38,724 bases of DNA from Streptomyces sp. adm13(2018) (GTDB lineage: Bacteria > Actinomycetota > Actinomycetes > Streptomycetales > Streptomycetaceae), in NCBI RefSeq assembly GCF_008042145.1, contig NZ_RDBH01000129.1, positions 1,782,097 to 1,820,820 on the forward strand, in the 5' to 3' direction. Shown one piece after another: positions 7,559 through 15,986 of the stretch (positions within the stretch are counted from its first letter, which is position 1; the number at the start of each line of letters is the position of its first letter). Below the pieces are notes generated by a model. The model searched no databases. It saw only the letters and a list, made by a program, of their open reading frames with translations, and had not been told where the DNA came from. Position numbers and translations under genes: made by a program.

Positions 7559-9484
7559 CTAGTACCCCGGTGGTTCCTGCTGGGGGCCGCGGTCGACCGG
7601 GCCGCGGCCCGACAGGACCTCCCCGTACGCCTGCATCAGGTCGCCCAGCCGCAGGGTCGCCAGATCCTCCCGGGTCGGGGTGGTGGCGTAGCCGGAGAGC
7701 CGGAGATCGCGGTAGGCGCAGGACTTCTCGTACAGGGTGCGCAGGAAGCGGCCGTTGCCCAGTTCGTCGATCCAGCCCTGATCGACGACGTGTCCGCTGA
7801 TCGAGCGCAGTTCGTCGCGGGCCTCGTCGTCCCAGCCGTCGCCGTTGGCCGCGGCGAGGACCTCGCCTATGGCGGTGAGCTCCAGCGGGCGGTACGAGGG
7901 GAAGTCGACCCGGGTGGTGAAGCGGGAGGAGAGCCCGGGGTTGGTGGTGAGCAGCCGGTCCATGCCCTCGGGGTAGCCGGCCAGGATGACCACGAGGTGG
8001 TCGCGGTTGTCCTCGGCCCGCTTGAGGAGGACCTGGAGGGCCTCGTCGCCGTAGGCGTCGCCCTTGCTGTAGCCGGTGTTGGAGAGCGCGTACGCCTCGT
8101 CCACGAAGAGCACCCCGCCGACGGCCGAGTCGATCAGCTCGTTCGCCTTGACCGCGGTCTGCCCGAGGAACTCGCCGACGAGGTCGGCCCGCTGGGCCTC
8201 CACGAGGTGGTCGCCGCCGAGCAGCCCGAGGGCGTAGAACACCCGGCCCAGGATTCGGGCGACCGTGGTCTTCCCGGTGCCGGAGGGGCCGGAGAAGACG
8301 AAGTGGCGCTTGGGCGGCTGGACCGGCAGACCCTGCCGCGCGCGGAGCCGCGCCATCTCCAGCTGCGCCGACAAGGCCTTGACCTGCCGCTTCACCGGTT
8401 CCAGGCCGACCATGCCCTCCAGCTCGGCGAGTGCCTCCGCGAGCAGGACGGGATCGGTGGGGCCCTCGGGGAAGCGCGGCGGCACCGGCTGGGACGGCAG
8501 CCCGGCCTTCTGCCGTACGGTCTCCGGCGGTTTGGCCGGCGCCGCCGGTGGTACGGGGTCGGGCGCGAGCCGCACCCCGTCGCCCAGCGGCCCGGCCGCC
8601 TCGGGCTCGGTGCCCGGCGCGGTGTCGGAGACGTCCTGCCCGAGACCGCCGCCGGCGGCGGTGCCCAGGGCGACCGCCGCGAGCCCGGCCGGGTCGTCGA
8701 GTCCTTCGTACCCCTCGAAGCCGTCGTACTCGGCGATCGCCGCGAGCCGGGCGGCCGTGTCCATGAACGCGGGGTCGATGCGGTGCACGGCCCGGTAGAG
8801 CGGCAGGGCGGCGGCGCTGCGCCCGGTGCCCTCGTGGGCGCGGGCCAGCCAGTAGCGCAGCTCCTTGCGCTGGGGCTGCTCGCTGCGGCAGCGCATCAGC
8901 GCGGCCGACAGCAGCGGCTCGGCCTGCCCGTACATCTCCAGGCGCACCCGGGCCATGCCGCCGAAGAGCCCGGCCTCGATCCCGAGCAGCGGGTCGTCGA
9001 CGAGCGTCTCGGTGTGCCGGACCAGCTGGTCCCAGTCCTTGACGAGATAGGCCCGGCAGGCGTGCAGGAAGCGCACCTGCGGGTCGGTGTCGACCGGCGG
9101 AAGGCCGGCCAGGGCCCGGTCGAGCTCCGGTACGTGGCGCCCGTCGAGCCAGTGGGAGGCGTGCGCGAGCAGCAGGTCGCGGGGGCTCTCCAGGACGGGC
9201 TGCACCCACCAGCCCAGCCAGTACCAGGAGTTCAGCGGGCGCCGGTACCGGGTCCGCTGCTCGCCGAAGCGGTCGCGGTTGCGGTACATGCGCAGCAGCG
9301 CGGTCGTCGTGTCGGCCCGGAGCGCGTGCAGCCCGAGCCAGGCGTCCGCCATCCCGGGGTCGAGCCTTACCGCCGTCCGGAACTCGTCCTCCGCCTGCGG
9401 ATACGCGCCCATCGTGTAGGCGTCGATTCCGCGCAGCCAGGCGAGCTCGGCCGGGGCCTGCGCGCCCTGCGTGCCGATGTCCAT
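7559..9484 (-). CDS. TPR-AAA ATPase (CbxX/EccA-like)
   Basis: 641 aa. The N-terminal half (about 1-270) is alpha-helical and TPR-like (ELAWLRGIDAYTMGAYPQAE and repeats). A Pro/Gly/Ala-rich linker (about 280-350) leads to a C-terminal CbxX/CfxQ-type AAA domain. This has Walker A GPSGTGKTT, Walker B GGVLFVDEAYAL and a sensor/arginine-finger region GLSSRFTTRVDFPS. The same architecture occurs in EccA of type VII secretion, but no ESX genes are nearby, so I do not assign that role. The start at ATG 9484 (MDIGTQ) has a GGGGGAC ribosome binding site and is preferred over an upstream start at 9529. The gene is transcribed alone and ends at the terminator at 7514-7553. Confidence 0.85.
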   Translation of the reverse strand: MDIGTQGAQAPAELAWLRGIDAYTMGAYPQAEDEFRTAVRLDPGMADAWLGLHALRADTTTALLRMYRNRDRFGEQRTRYRRPLNSWYWLGWWVQPVLESPRDLLLAHASHWLDGRHVPELDRALAGLPPVDTDPQVRFLHACRAYLVKDWDQLVRHTETLVDDPLLGIEAGLFGGMARVRLEMYGQAEPLLSAALMRCRSEQPQRKELRYWLARAHEGTGRSAAALPLYRAVHRIDPAFMDTAARLAAIAEYDGFEGYEGLDDPAGLAAVALGTAAGGGLGQDVSDTAPGTEPEAAGPLGDGVRLAPDPVPPAAPAKPPETVRQKAGLPSQPVPPRFPEGPTDPVLLAEALAELEGMVGLEPVKRQVKALSAQLEMARLRARQGLPVQPPKRHFVFSGPSGTGKTTVARILGRVFYALGLLGGDHLVEAQRADLVGEFLGQTAVKANELIDSAVGGVLFVDEAYALSNTGYSKGDAYGDEALQVLLKRAEDNRDHLVVILAGYPEGMDRLLTTNPGLSSRFTTRVDFPSYRPLELTAIGEVLAAANGDGWDDEARDELRSISGHVVDQGWIDELGNGRFLRTLYEKSCAYRDLRLSGYATTPTREDLATLRLGDLMQAYGEVLSGRGPVDRGPQQEPPGY

Positions 9485-9793
9485 CGGGTCCCCCACAACC
9501 GTCTTCGCATGGACGGGATTTGACCGCACCTGGGGGCATCGTACCTGCGCAGGGGGTGTGCGCTTAAGGAGAAGCGCATGATCCGGAAGCGGTGACCCTG
9601 GGTGAGCGGAAGGGCTCGACGGGGGCTTCGGAGAGGGGAGTTAGGGGCAGAACGAAGCCCCCGATCACGGGGGAACAACCGGGGGCCTCGCGTCCGCGGC
9701 GGCTTCGAAAAGCCGCACATTCAGAACGTAAGACCTGTACGCCCCCCGGGTCAAGCGGAGTTGAGGCACTTGCGGAAGTGGACTTCCACCCCC
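9485..9793. other. Intergenic region with hairpins
   Basis: 309 bp between two minus-strand genes. It holds an 11-bp inverted repeat (arms 9620-9630 and 9653-9663, 22-nt loop) and a 7-bp hairpin with a CGAA tetraloop (GCGGCTT at about 9700-9706 and its complement at 9711-9717). The first probably terminates the kinase transcript reading leftward, and the rest should include the promoter of the AAA gene. I see no open frame with coding bias and no tRNA (no T-arm GGTTCGA and no acceptor pairing). Confidence 0.4.
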
Positions 9794-10423
9794 TCAGTTC
9801 ACGGACATGACGCCGTCACGGTGAGTGATGATATGGTCCGCGCCCGCTGTCACACCCGGCCCGGGGAGCCATTCGTACCCCTCGTCGCACTCCTGTACCA
9901 GGGTGTCGGCGAAGGGCCGGGAGGGGTCCCCGGCGAAATGGCGAGTCTCCGCCACGGTCCATCCGTCCCAGAAGGACGCCTGCTCCGGCCCGTCCCGATG
10001 GCGGCCCCGCACCCAGGACTCCTCGGGACCGCGCTCCATCCACAGCAGCCACGCGAGGAACGGCCGCACCGCCGCCCGGCCCGCTCCGACGCCCTCGACG
10101 AGGAGGACCGGGGCCGCCGGCAGCTCGCGCGCCCCGCCGAACCGGCGCCGGTGCCAGTCGTAGGGGCGGTACGAGGCGTGCTCCCCGCGCGCGAGGGGGT
10201 CGAGGACCTGCTCCCGCAGCCGTCCGGTCCACTCGAAGAGCTCCTCGTGCGTGGCGAGGTCGTCGAGGTGGAGGACGGGTGCGTCGCCGAGGGCGGCCGA
10301 GAGCCGGGCGGCGAGGGTGGACTTGCCCGAGCCCGCGTGACCGTCGACCGCGACCAGCCGGACCGGTCCGCAGGAGGGCGGCAGCCGGAGCAGCGCGTGG
10401 GCGGCGCGGTCGAGGTCGTTCAT
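9794..10423 (-). CDS. P-loop kinase of the uridine kinase type
   Basis: 209 aa, single P-loop domain. Walker A GHAGSGKST is at residues 28-36, an LHLDDL acidic segment follows near 52-57, and VLLVEGVGAG is a Walker-B-like strand near 105-114. This is the pattern of the uridine kinase/phosphoribulokinase-like family, which phosphorylates small hydroxyl-bearing substrates. The substrate is unknown. A TACCCT hexamer (10430-10435, minus strand) sits 6 bp before the ATG and no Shine-Dalgarno is visible, so the mRNA may be leaderless. Stands alone between the AAA gene and the divergent peptidase. Confidence 0.75.
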   Translation of the reverse strand: MNDLDRAAHALLRLPPSCGPVRLVAVDGHAGSGKSTLAARLSAALGDAPVLHLDDLATHEELFEWTGRLREQVLDPLARGEHASYRPYDWHRRRFGGARELPAAPVLLVEGVGAGRAAVRPFLAWLLWMERGPEESWVRGRHRDGPEQASFWDGWTVAETRHFAGDPSRPFADTLVQECDEGYEWLPGPGVTAGADHIITHRDGVMSVN

Positions 10424-10755
10424 GGGGTCAGGGTAGGGGAGGGGGGACCTTCGCAGGTCAGGGAGGTACCGCCGTCAGTGGCGGAGACCAATATTGGTAC
10501 GGCGACGCGGGGCGAAGTGCTGGCGGAGGCGCACCGGAAGCCGCGATAGTGGGGCGCGCCGGGGAGCCGCCCCACCGGGGCTTCCGGCGCCCGTAAGCCG
10601 TACGCCCGTGCCCGCGGGCCGGTGTGTCGGTTCGGCCGACCCGCGGGTCCGTACCCCGACAGGTCCGCCCGCCGGTCTCCTGCATCTCTCCGCCTACTCG
10701 CATGGCTCGTCCGCAGGTTCGTACGCCCACCGTTCTCGACTGGGGGTCACCGCCC
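10424..10755. promoter_or_regulatory. Divergent promoter region with AT-rich palindrome
   Basis: 332 bp between the kinase (minus) and the peptidase (plus), with no convincing gene. It contains a perfect 12-bp palindrome, ACCAATATTGGT, at 10487-10498, conspicuous in such GC-rich DNA and a plausible operator. An inverted repeat (GTGGGGCG and its complement, about 10549-10576) and a GACCCGCGGGTC palindrome near 10640 are also present. The kinase -10-like TACCCT is at 10430-10435. Promoters are not otherwise identifiable by eye. Confidence 0.35.
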
Positions 10756-12144
10756 ATGACCAGTTCCACCCCGCGCAGAACCGTTCTCGCAGCGGCCCTC
10801 GCCGCCGCCGGAACGACCGCGGCCGCTCCCACCGCGGCCGCCGTTCCCGAACACACCGCAGGCGGCCGGCCCGGCGCGTCCGGCGTGGCCGGGCGGGACG
10901 ACGACCCCGGGCCGGGTCTCGTCGACAACCGCTTCTGGTCCTCGTACACGGACTGGAGGTGCGGCGGCACGGCCGGTACGAAGGCGGTCGCGGGCCGCCG
11001 TCCGGGTCTGGTCCTCGCCCACCCGGCGGGGCGCACCGACTACACCGATCCGCACACCGGGCGGACCTCGGCCTGGGAGTACGCGAGCTGGACCTCCCCG
11101 GAGCACACCCCGGCCGTGCCCGCCACGGAGGTCATCGCCTCCTGGAACGCCCTTACCCCGCCCGGGACCTGGCTCCAGGTCGAGCTGTCCGGCACCTACA
11201 CCGACGCGACCGCCACGCCCTGGTACGTGCTGGGGCGCTGGGCCTCCGGCGACGGCGACATCAAGCGGACCTCGGTCGACGACCAGACCGACGGCCGGAG
11301 CACGGTCTGGACCGACACCCTCGCGATCGACGACGCGACGAGCGGGCTCCGGTTCGCCGCGTACCGGCTCCGCCTGACGCTGTACCGCGTCCCGGGCAGC
11401 GGCTTCACGCCCACGGTGTGGCGGCTCGGCGCGATGGCCTCGGACGTCCCGGACCGCTTCACCGTGCCGGCCTCCGCGCCGGGCGCGGCACACGAGCTGA
11501 CCGTGCCGCGCTACTCGCAGAACACCCACGTCGGGCAGTACCCCGAGTACGACAACGGCGGCGAGGCGTGGTGCAGCCCGACCTCCTCGCAGATGATCGT
11601 CGAGTACTGGGGCCGCGGGCCGTCGGCCGAGGAGCTGGCCTGGGTGAACCCGGACTTCGCCGACCCGCAGGTCTGCCACGCGGCCCGTCACACCTTCGAC
11701 CACCAGTACGAGGGCTGCGGCAACTGGCCCTTCAACACGGCGTACGCGGCCACGTACCCCGACATGAACGCCGTGGTGACCCGACTGCGCTCGCTCACCG
11801 AGCTGGAGAGCCTGATCCGGGCGGGCGTCCCGGCCATCACGTCCCAGTCGTTCCGCCAGGAGGAACTGACCGGCGCCGGCTACGGCACCTCCGGCCACCT
11901 GATGACCGTCATCGGCTTCACGCCGGAAGGCGACATCATCGCCAACGACCCGGCGTCCCCCAGCAACGAGGCCGTCCGCCGGGTCTACCGGCGGCGCGAG
12001 TGGGAGAACATCTGGCTCCGTACGAAGCGCTACGACGCAAACGGCAAGGTCAGAGGCGGTACGGGGGGTGTCTGCTACATCTTCTGGCCGGTCAAGTCAG
12101 CACCAAGTCAGCACCGCGCGCTGCAGGCGCTCGGCCTGGTGTGA
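10756..12144 (+). CDS. Secreted C39-like peptidase, 3' end overlapping the integrated element
   Basis: 462 aa. The N-terminus carries a Tat-like signal (PRRTVLAAALAAAG followed by an Ala-rich stretch), so export is likely. The C-terminal region (about 245-440) is a peptidase C39-like papain-fold domain: VPRYSQ, the cysteine in GEAWCSPTSSQM, the histidine in GHLMTVIGF and the aspartate in NDPASP form a plausible Cys-His-Asp triad. About 190 residues between signal and domain form an unassigned beta-rich module. ATG 10756 is chosen because it starts the signal peptide directly. The last 53 bp overlap the convergent integrase gene, so the extreme C-terminus after FWPVK is probably supplied by the integrated element. 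Confidence 0.8.
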   Translation: MTSSTPRRTVLAAALAAAGTTAAAPTAAAVPEHTAGGRPGASGVAGRDDDPGPGLVDNRFWSSYTDWRCGGTAGTKAVAGRRPGLVLAHPAGRTDYTDPHTGRTSAWEYASWTSPEHTPAVPATEVIASWNALTPPGTWLQVELSGTYTDATATPWYVLGRWASGDGDIKRTSVDDQTDGRSTVWTDTLAIDDATSGLRFAAYRLRLTLYRVPGSGFTPTVWRLGAMASDVPDRFTVPASAPGAAHELTVPRYSQNTHVGQYPEYDNGGEAWCSPTSSQMIVEYWGRGPSAEELAWVNPDFADPQVCHAARHTFDHQYEGCGNWPFNTAYAATYPDMNAVVTRLRSLTELESLIRAGVPAITSQSFRQEELTGAGYGTSGHLMTVIGFTPEGDIIANDPASPSNEAVRRVYRRREWENIWLRTKRYDANGKVRGGTGGVCYIFWPVKSAPSQHRALQALGLV

Positions 12145-13234
12145 GCATGTGCGGTCCCACGGCCGTCTCGACGACCTGACGGCAGCGCTCCTGGCCGTCC
12201 TGCGTGAGGTGGCCGTACCGGTCCACCGTGACCTTGATCGAACGATGTCCGAGCCAGCGAGACACCTCGTGAATGGATACTCCGTTGGTCAGGGCCACGG
12301 TGGTCCATTTGTGCCGCAAGTCGTGCGGGTTGTATTCAGGAAGCTCGAGCCGCTTGATGGCGCGGTCCCATGACTTACGCAGAAGATCGGGATACGGCAT
12401 TCCGCCGCTCGCATTACGGATCGGAAGTCGGTCGATGAAGGGCTCAAGCGAAGCAGGCACGGGTATGTCGCGCCACTCGCCTTCTTTCCGGTGCTTCAAC
12501 GGGGCGTATTTCGGCGTGTACTTTCCGGAGGCGTCCTTGTAGCGAATCACCTGCCGTCGGATTCGCAGGGTGCCGTCGCGCATGTCTTCCGGGAAGACTC
12601 CCAGGGATTCCCCTATACGAAGTCCGCAACACGTCATGAGCCATACCGCCGGAGACAGGCGAGGTCCGATCTCCTTGGCGATGGCGGTTATCTCGTCGAA
12701 GCTGGGAAGTTTCCTGTCGTCGACAGGAATGACAGGGTTCTCCAGCTTCTCGGCATGCGTCATGGGATTCACGGGAATCCGCCTGTGGCGCACAGCGTGG
12801 GAGAACAGCGCCGAGAGGGCTATGTGTCGGGACTCGATGGTGTTGAGGGCCGCCCCGTCCCGGCGCCAGCGTGCGTACAGGCCCTCGATGTCCGCCGCGG
12901 TGACCTGCGAGATCATCTTGCTCCCCAGGTGGGGGACCACGTGGAGGCGGACGATGCGCTCGTACGACTCGAGGGTGCCGGCGGAAGCGGTCTTCTTCGC
13001 GAGCCAGTCGTCCGCGTACCGGCGGAGCGACACCTTGCCGGCGTCGGGGTCGACGTAGATGTTCTCGCGCTTGTCGCCTTCCATCTTGGTGGCGAAGTCG
13101 ACCGCGTCCTTCTTCCGGGCGAACGACTTCTCCCGCTGACGCCCGGTGCGTCCGCCCGGCTCCCGGTAGCGGACGGTCCACCGCTTGCCCGACGCGACAG
13201 AACCGTTATCGATGATTTGAGCCAACCTGTTCAC
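12092..13234 (-). CDS. int: Tyrosine recombinase (phage/ICE-type integrase)
   Basis: 380 aa site-specific recombinase. It has an N-terminal arm-binding region (basic, about 1-60), a SAM-like core-binding domain (about 65-155) and a catalytic domain with all key residues: R206 (CGLRIGE), H304 and R307 (HDLRHKW), H330 (LGHRS) and the nucleophile Y340 (VDRYGHL). Length and layout match integrases of actinomycete integrative elements and phages. The start is GTG 13234. Its 3' end runs 53 bp into the 3' end of the peptidase gene, so that gene is the likely attachment target. No excisionase, replication or transfer gene follows, so the element is probably degraded. It looks intact and may still act in trans. 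Confidence 0.92.
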   Translation of the reverse strand: MNRLAQIIDNGSVASGKRWTVRYREPGGRTGRQREKSFARKKDAVDFATKMEGDKRENIYVDPDAGKVSLRRYADDWLAKKTASAGTLESYERIVRLHVVPHLGSKMISQVTAADIEGLYARWRRDGAALNTIESRHIALSALFSHAVRHRRIPVNPMTHAEKLENPVIPVDDRKLPSFDEITAIAKEIGPRLSPAVWLMTCCGLRIGESLGVFPEDMRDGTLRIRRQVIRYKDASGKYTPKYAPLKHRKEGEWRDIPVPASLEPFIDRLPIRNASGGMPYPDLLRKSWDRAIKRLELPEYNPHDLRHKWTTVALTNGVSIHEVSRWLGHRSIKVTVDRYGHLTQDGQERCRQVVETAVGPHMLTPGRAPAARGADLVLT

Positions 13235-13246
13235 CCATCTCTGCTC

Positions 13247-13269
13247 ACACGGCTGATGGCCGTGTTTTT
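13247..13269 (+). terminator. Rho-independent terminator just upstream of int
   Basis: 7-bp arms (13247-13253 and 13259-13265) with a 5-nt loop, followed by five T on the plus strand. It would stop plus-strand transcription entering the antisense side of the integrase, or act as a 5'-leader hairpin on the minus strand. Confidence 0.5.
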
Positions 13270-13590
13270 CGGTGTGGGTGGTGTTGTAGTCGATGTTTCC
13301 GGCCGCGCCAAATGCCTGGGCACGTGAAGATTAGACGACCCGTGTCTCCGCGGTCCGTAGGAGCGCGATGCTGCCCACGCGCCGGCGCCCTTCAACCGCT
13401 CGGAAGTCGTCCGGGCATGGCCCGCCGAGATCGAGGCGAGGTTCCTACATGTGTTCTCACCGAGCTGGACGGGCAATATTTGTCCCCGTCTCATTGAAGG
13501 TGAACCACGCCGAGGCCGTGACCGGCGATAGGCCGCCTTGAGCGAGACGTGATGCGGTCCGGCCCCCCGGTACCTCAGTGAGCCTTTTCC
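13270..13590. other. Non-coding stretch with a short coding-like remnant
   Basis: 321 bp with no intact gene. On the plus strand, 13361 to about 13530 is open with strong third-position GC (reading ...FNRSEVVRAWPAEIEARF...) but has no start codon and ends at TAG. This looks like the debris of a gene I cannot identify. The rest shows nothing recognisable. It is consistent with decay inside a mobile-element region. Confidence 0.3.
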
Positions 13591-14152
13591 AACCTCACGT
13601 GAGGCGTAGTGAAGGACGAGGACGGCCTTCACGAAGTCGGTGCTCCGGTTGGTGCCGCAGCGAAGCTTCCGCAGGAGGCGCCAGCCTTCAAGACGGCCAT
13701 GGCCTGCTCGCCGACGCCCCGGATCTTGGCGTGGCTGTTGTTGCGCCGTCGCTTCCAGCGCTTGAGCCGACGGCCCCGGAAGGGGACTCGGATGTGCCGC
13801 CCGGCGCCTTGGTACGCCTTGTCCGCCCAGCATCTTCAGTCCCGCGGCGGCGAGTGCGTCGATGATCCCGCGCTAGCGGGCAGCGGTCAGGTCTTGGGTG
13901 GGCCCGGGCAAGCCCACAGTAGTCGGCCGAATGTGAGGACCTGAACGTTCATGCCGTGCCGTTTGTGTTTGCCCGAGTAGTACGGGGTTTCGACGGTGAT
14001 CTTGCCGATAGGCAGCAGTGTGCCGTCCAGGATGACGCACGCCTTGGCTGTGGTGGTCTTCATGTCCTCGGCCAGTGGCGGGGCGCGGGCGGCCAGGACC
14101 TCGATGGCCTCACGCCGGACCGCGCCCGCGACCTGACCGTCGCTTCGAGATA
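13591..14152 (-). pseudogene. Decayed IS5-type transposase, copy 1
   Basis: Reading leftward, fragments of a DDE_Tnp_4/IS5-family transposase appear in more than one frame: CVILDGTLLPI, YYSGKHKRHGMNVQV, then after a frame break and stop the end GWRLLRKLRCGTN. The N-terminal HTH part is missing, and the piece after MNVQV has lost residues relative to copy 2 (VLADPAGRL there, VLTFGRL here). No terminal inverted repeats are visible. It is not functional. It belongs to the same family as the copy at 15987-16739 and lies in the same orientation; the two bracket two intact genes. Confidence 0.8.
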
Positions 14153-14224
14153 CCCAACTGCCCAGTGGCGCGCTGACAGAGACAGGATGTAACCTCCTCT
14201 CCAATTCAGAGATGAGGAGTTGTC

Positions 14225-15163
14225 GTGGCGACGCGGGTTGACTTTAATTTCGGTGACGACGGAAGCCAGGAGAGCGTCGTGATCTCCTCCGACCAGCTCG
14301 CCCGAGTGGTGCGCGCCGCACTGCAAGACAAGGTGCTGCTGCCGGAGCAGGCCGCGCCTCATGACCTGTGGCGGGACATCGCAGTCGTGACCAGACTGCT
14401 GGAGGGCCTGGAGGATTGGCGGGAGAGGGCCATCGTGGCGGTCGACGAAAGCGGCACCGTGGACCGGAGCGCCCTCGGCATCGCCGCGAGCATGGGCGCG
14501 GCAAAGCTGTACGACCTGCTGGAACGGCACGGCCGGCCACGCAATCAAACACGGCTGACCCAGGTGGAGGTGCTGGAGAGCCGGGTGACCGGCGAGGACG
14601 GAGAGTGGGACTCGGCCCGCGTCGTCGCCACCATGAACAGCTACGGCTGGGAGATCGACGACAAGCGGGCCCGCGCACTACTGCGGGCGCTGTCCGAGCA
14701 GGAGGTGCTGGAAAAAATTCCGAACCGAGGCGGACGCGCCGTCTACCAGGTCGTCAGCCCTCGGGACTGGCTGTACTGCCTGGACCCGGAGCGCGACACG
14801 ATCGAGAACGGCCCCTCCACCCCAGCGCGGGTCGCGAGGCTGGCGCGCGAAGACTCCGGTCCGACCGAGTGGTGGCTCGGGAAACCGCTGAAGCGGATGA
14901 GGGACGGCGACCGGCTGTGGATCTACTTCGGCGGGGTCGAAGGAAAGATCGCGGCGATGGCGCATGTGAAGTCGTCGCCGCGACCGGCGCCGATCGGTTC
15001 GCAAAAGCCGTACGAGTTCGACGCCGAACTGGACCGGAAGGCGACTACGGCTCTGTCCAAGTCGCCAGTACGTCTTGAGGAGATGGATCAGAGGCACCCG
15101 CAGGCATGCGGGGAGATGCGGGCGGCGGACGTGAAACTGGCCGAAGCGCGTGCCAACCTCTGA
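14225..15163 (+). CDS. Unknown protein with a possible EVE/PUA-like C-terminal domain
   Basis: 312 aa from GTG 14225, chosen for the AGGAG ribosome binding site 6 bp upstream. No family is securely recognised. Residues about 1-170 are helical and charged with HTH-like stretches (SAARVVATMN-type helices and an RALLRALSEQEVLEKI segment that resembles a winged-helix recognition region). Residues about 210-290 (WWLGKPLKRM, DRLWIYFGG, KIAAMAHVKS) have the W-rich, beta-strand pattern seen in EVE/PUA-like nucleic-acid base-binding domains; that similarity is weak. It lies between two IS remnants and converges on the gene at 15205. A defence or stress role is possible but unproven. Confidence 0.55.
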   Translation: MATRVDFNFGDDGSQESVVISSDQLARVVRAALQDKVLLPEQAAPHDLWRDIAVVTRLLEGLEDWRERAIVAVDESGTVDRSALGIAASMGAAKLYDLLERHGRPRNQTRLTQVEVLESRVTGEDGEWDSARVVATMNSYGWEIDDKRARALLRALSEQEVLEKIPNRGGRAVYQVVSPRDWLYCLDPERDTIENGPSTPARVARLAREDSGPTEWWLGKPLKRMRDGDRLWIYFGGVEGKIAAMAHVKSSPRPAPIGSQKPYEFDAELDRKATTALSKSPVRLEEMDQRHPQACGEMRAADVKLAEARANL

Positions 15164-15204
15164 CCGCCCTTCCCGCTGGGCGCGCACCGCATCGCCGCGA
15201 GTGC

Positions 15205-15927
15205 TCAGCTCTTGAGGGCTTGCTCGATCCGCTCGAAGTTCTCAGGGCTGAAGTTGCCCCGGCTGATCTGCACGCTCCGGTTTTGTTTCGGGGTCACCAC
15301 ATTCGGATACGACGCCAGCTCCGGCACGGCGATCTTCCAGGTGGCCGCGATGCGCCCGAGGACGATCACCGCGTCACGGGACATGGCGCGGCGCACCAGG
15401 TAGAAGGCGAAGGACTGGGAGGGCAGTGTGTACGGGATCGGCCGCCACGATTGCGAATGGTAGCCGTGGAACTGGACGGCAAGGATCTGCCGGGCGAGTT
15501 CGTCGTGACTGTGCCCCTGCTTCGTCAGGCCGTTCAGGGTCCGGGACCACCACCGGAGTCCGGGATGGTCCTTGTCATGGTGCGTCAGGAAGTGGTTGGG
15601 GGTCCCGCCGGCGTTCGCGATGTGTTGCAGGGTTCGCTCGGTCACGCCGGGCCGGGCGTAGGCGGCCGGGTCTGCGTCGCTCACGCCTGGGTTGGCCAGC
15701 AGCATGACCAGGGGCGCGTCGTGGAGGCCGATGAACGGTTCCGGCGGGAGTGTCAGGTTGAGCTGGTACGGCGCGTGTGAGGGGTGGACTTGGGTGTCGG
15801 CGAGGGCTTGCAAGTGCGGCAGGTCTTCGGGGACCGCGTACGGTGCGTTCCTGGTCGTGCGGGTCCACGGATTGAGCACCTGATCCCCCGCTATCCGCGT
15901 CGTCATGGCATGCAAGCCTACGAGCAT
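15205..15927 (-). CDS. Unknown protein, faint uracil-DNA-glycosylase-fold resemblance
   Basis: 240 aa. The pattern VMLLANPGVSDADP near residue 70, an AVQFHGYHSQSW motif near 150 and AVIVLGRIAATW near 190 recall the order of motifs in uracil-DNA-glycosylase-superfamily proteins, but I cannot match catalytic residues and would not annotate it as such. It converges on the gene at 14225 with a 41-bp gap. Start ATG 15927 gives the longest frame; ATG 15906 is an alternative, and neither has a strong ribosome binding site. Codon use is normal for the genome, so it is probably expressed. Bracketed with its neighbour by the two IS remnants. Confidence 0.5.
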   Translation of the reverse strand: MLVGLHAMTTRIAGDQVLNPWTRTTRNAPYAVPEDLPHLQALADTQVHPSHAPYQLNLTLPPEPFIGLHDAPLVMLLANPGVSDADPAAYARPGVTERTLQHIANAGGTPNHFLTHHDKDHPGLRWWSRTLNGLTKQGHSHDELARQILAVQFHGYHSQSWRPIPYTLPSQSFAFYLVRRAMSRDAVIVLGRIAATWKIAVPELASYPNVVTPKQNRSVQISRGNFSPENFERIEQALKS

Positions 15928-15986
15928 CCTGCGAGCGGACCGTCACAGTGCCAGCCAGCCATCGGCGCAGGGAGCCCTTCCCATCT

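Noticed and set aside
7559..9484. EccA of a type VII secretion system
   Set aside because: The TPR-AAA layout fits, but there are no EccB/C/D/E, EsxA/B or mycosin genes nearby and the gene stands alone.
6281..9539. Very long overlapping frames on both strands (over 1000 codons each)
   Set aside because: They run across the CBS gene end, the terminator and the AAA gene, and consist of Arg/Pro/Gly-rich low-complexity sequence typical of shadow frames in GC-rich DNA. The CNNM/CBS and AAA frames show recognisable domains.
9600..9720. Possible tRNA or structured RNA
   Set aside because: Hairpins are present, but no anticodon arm, T-arm GGTTCGA or acceptor pairing can be built.
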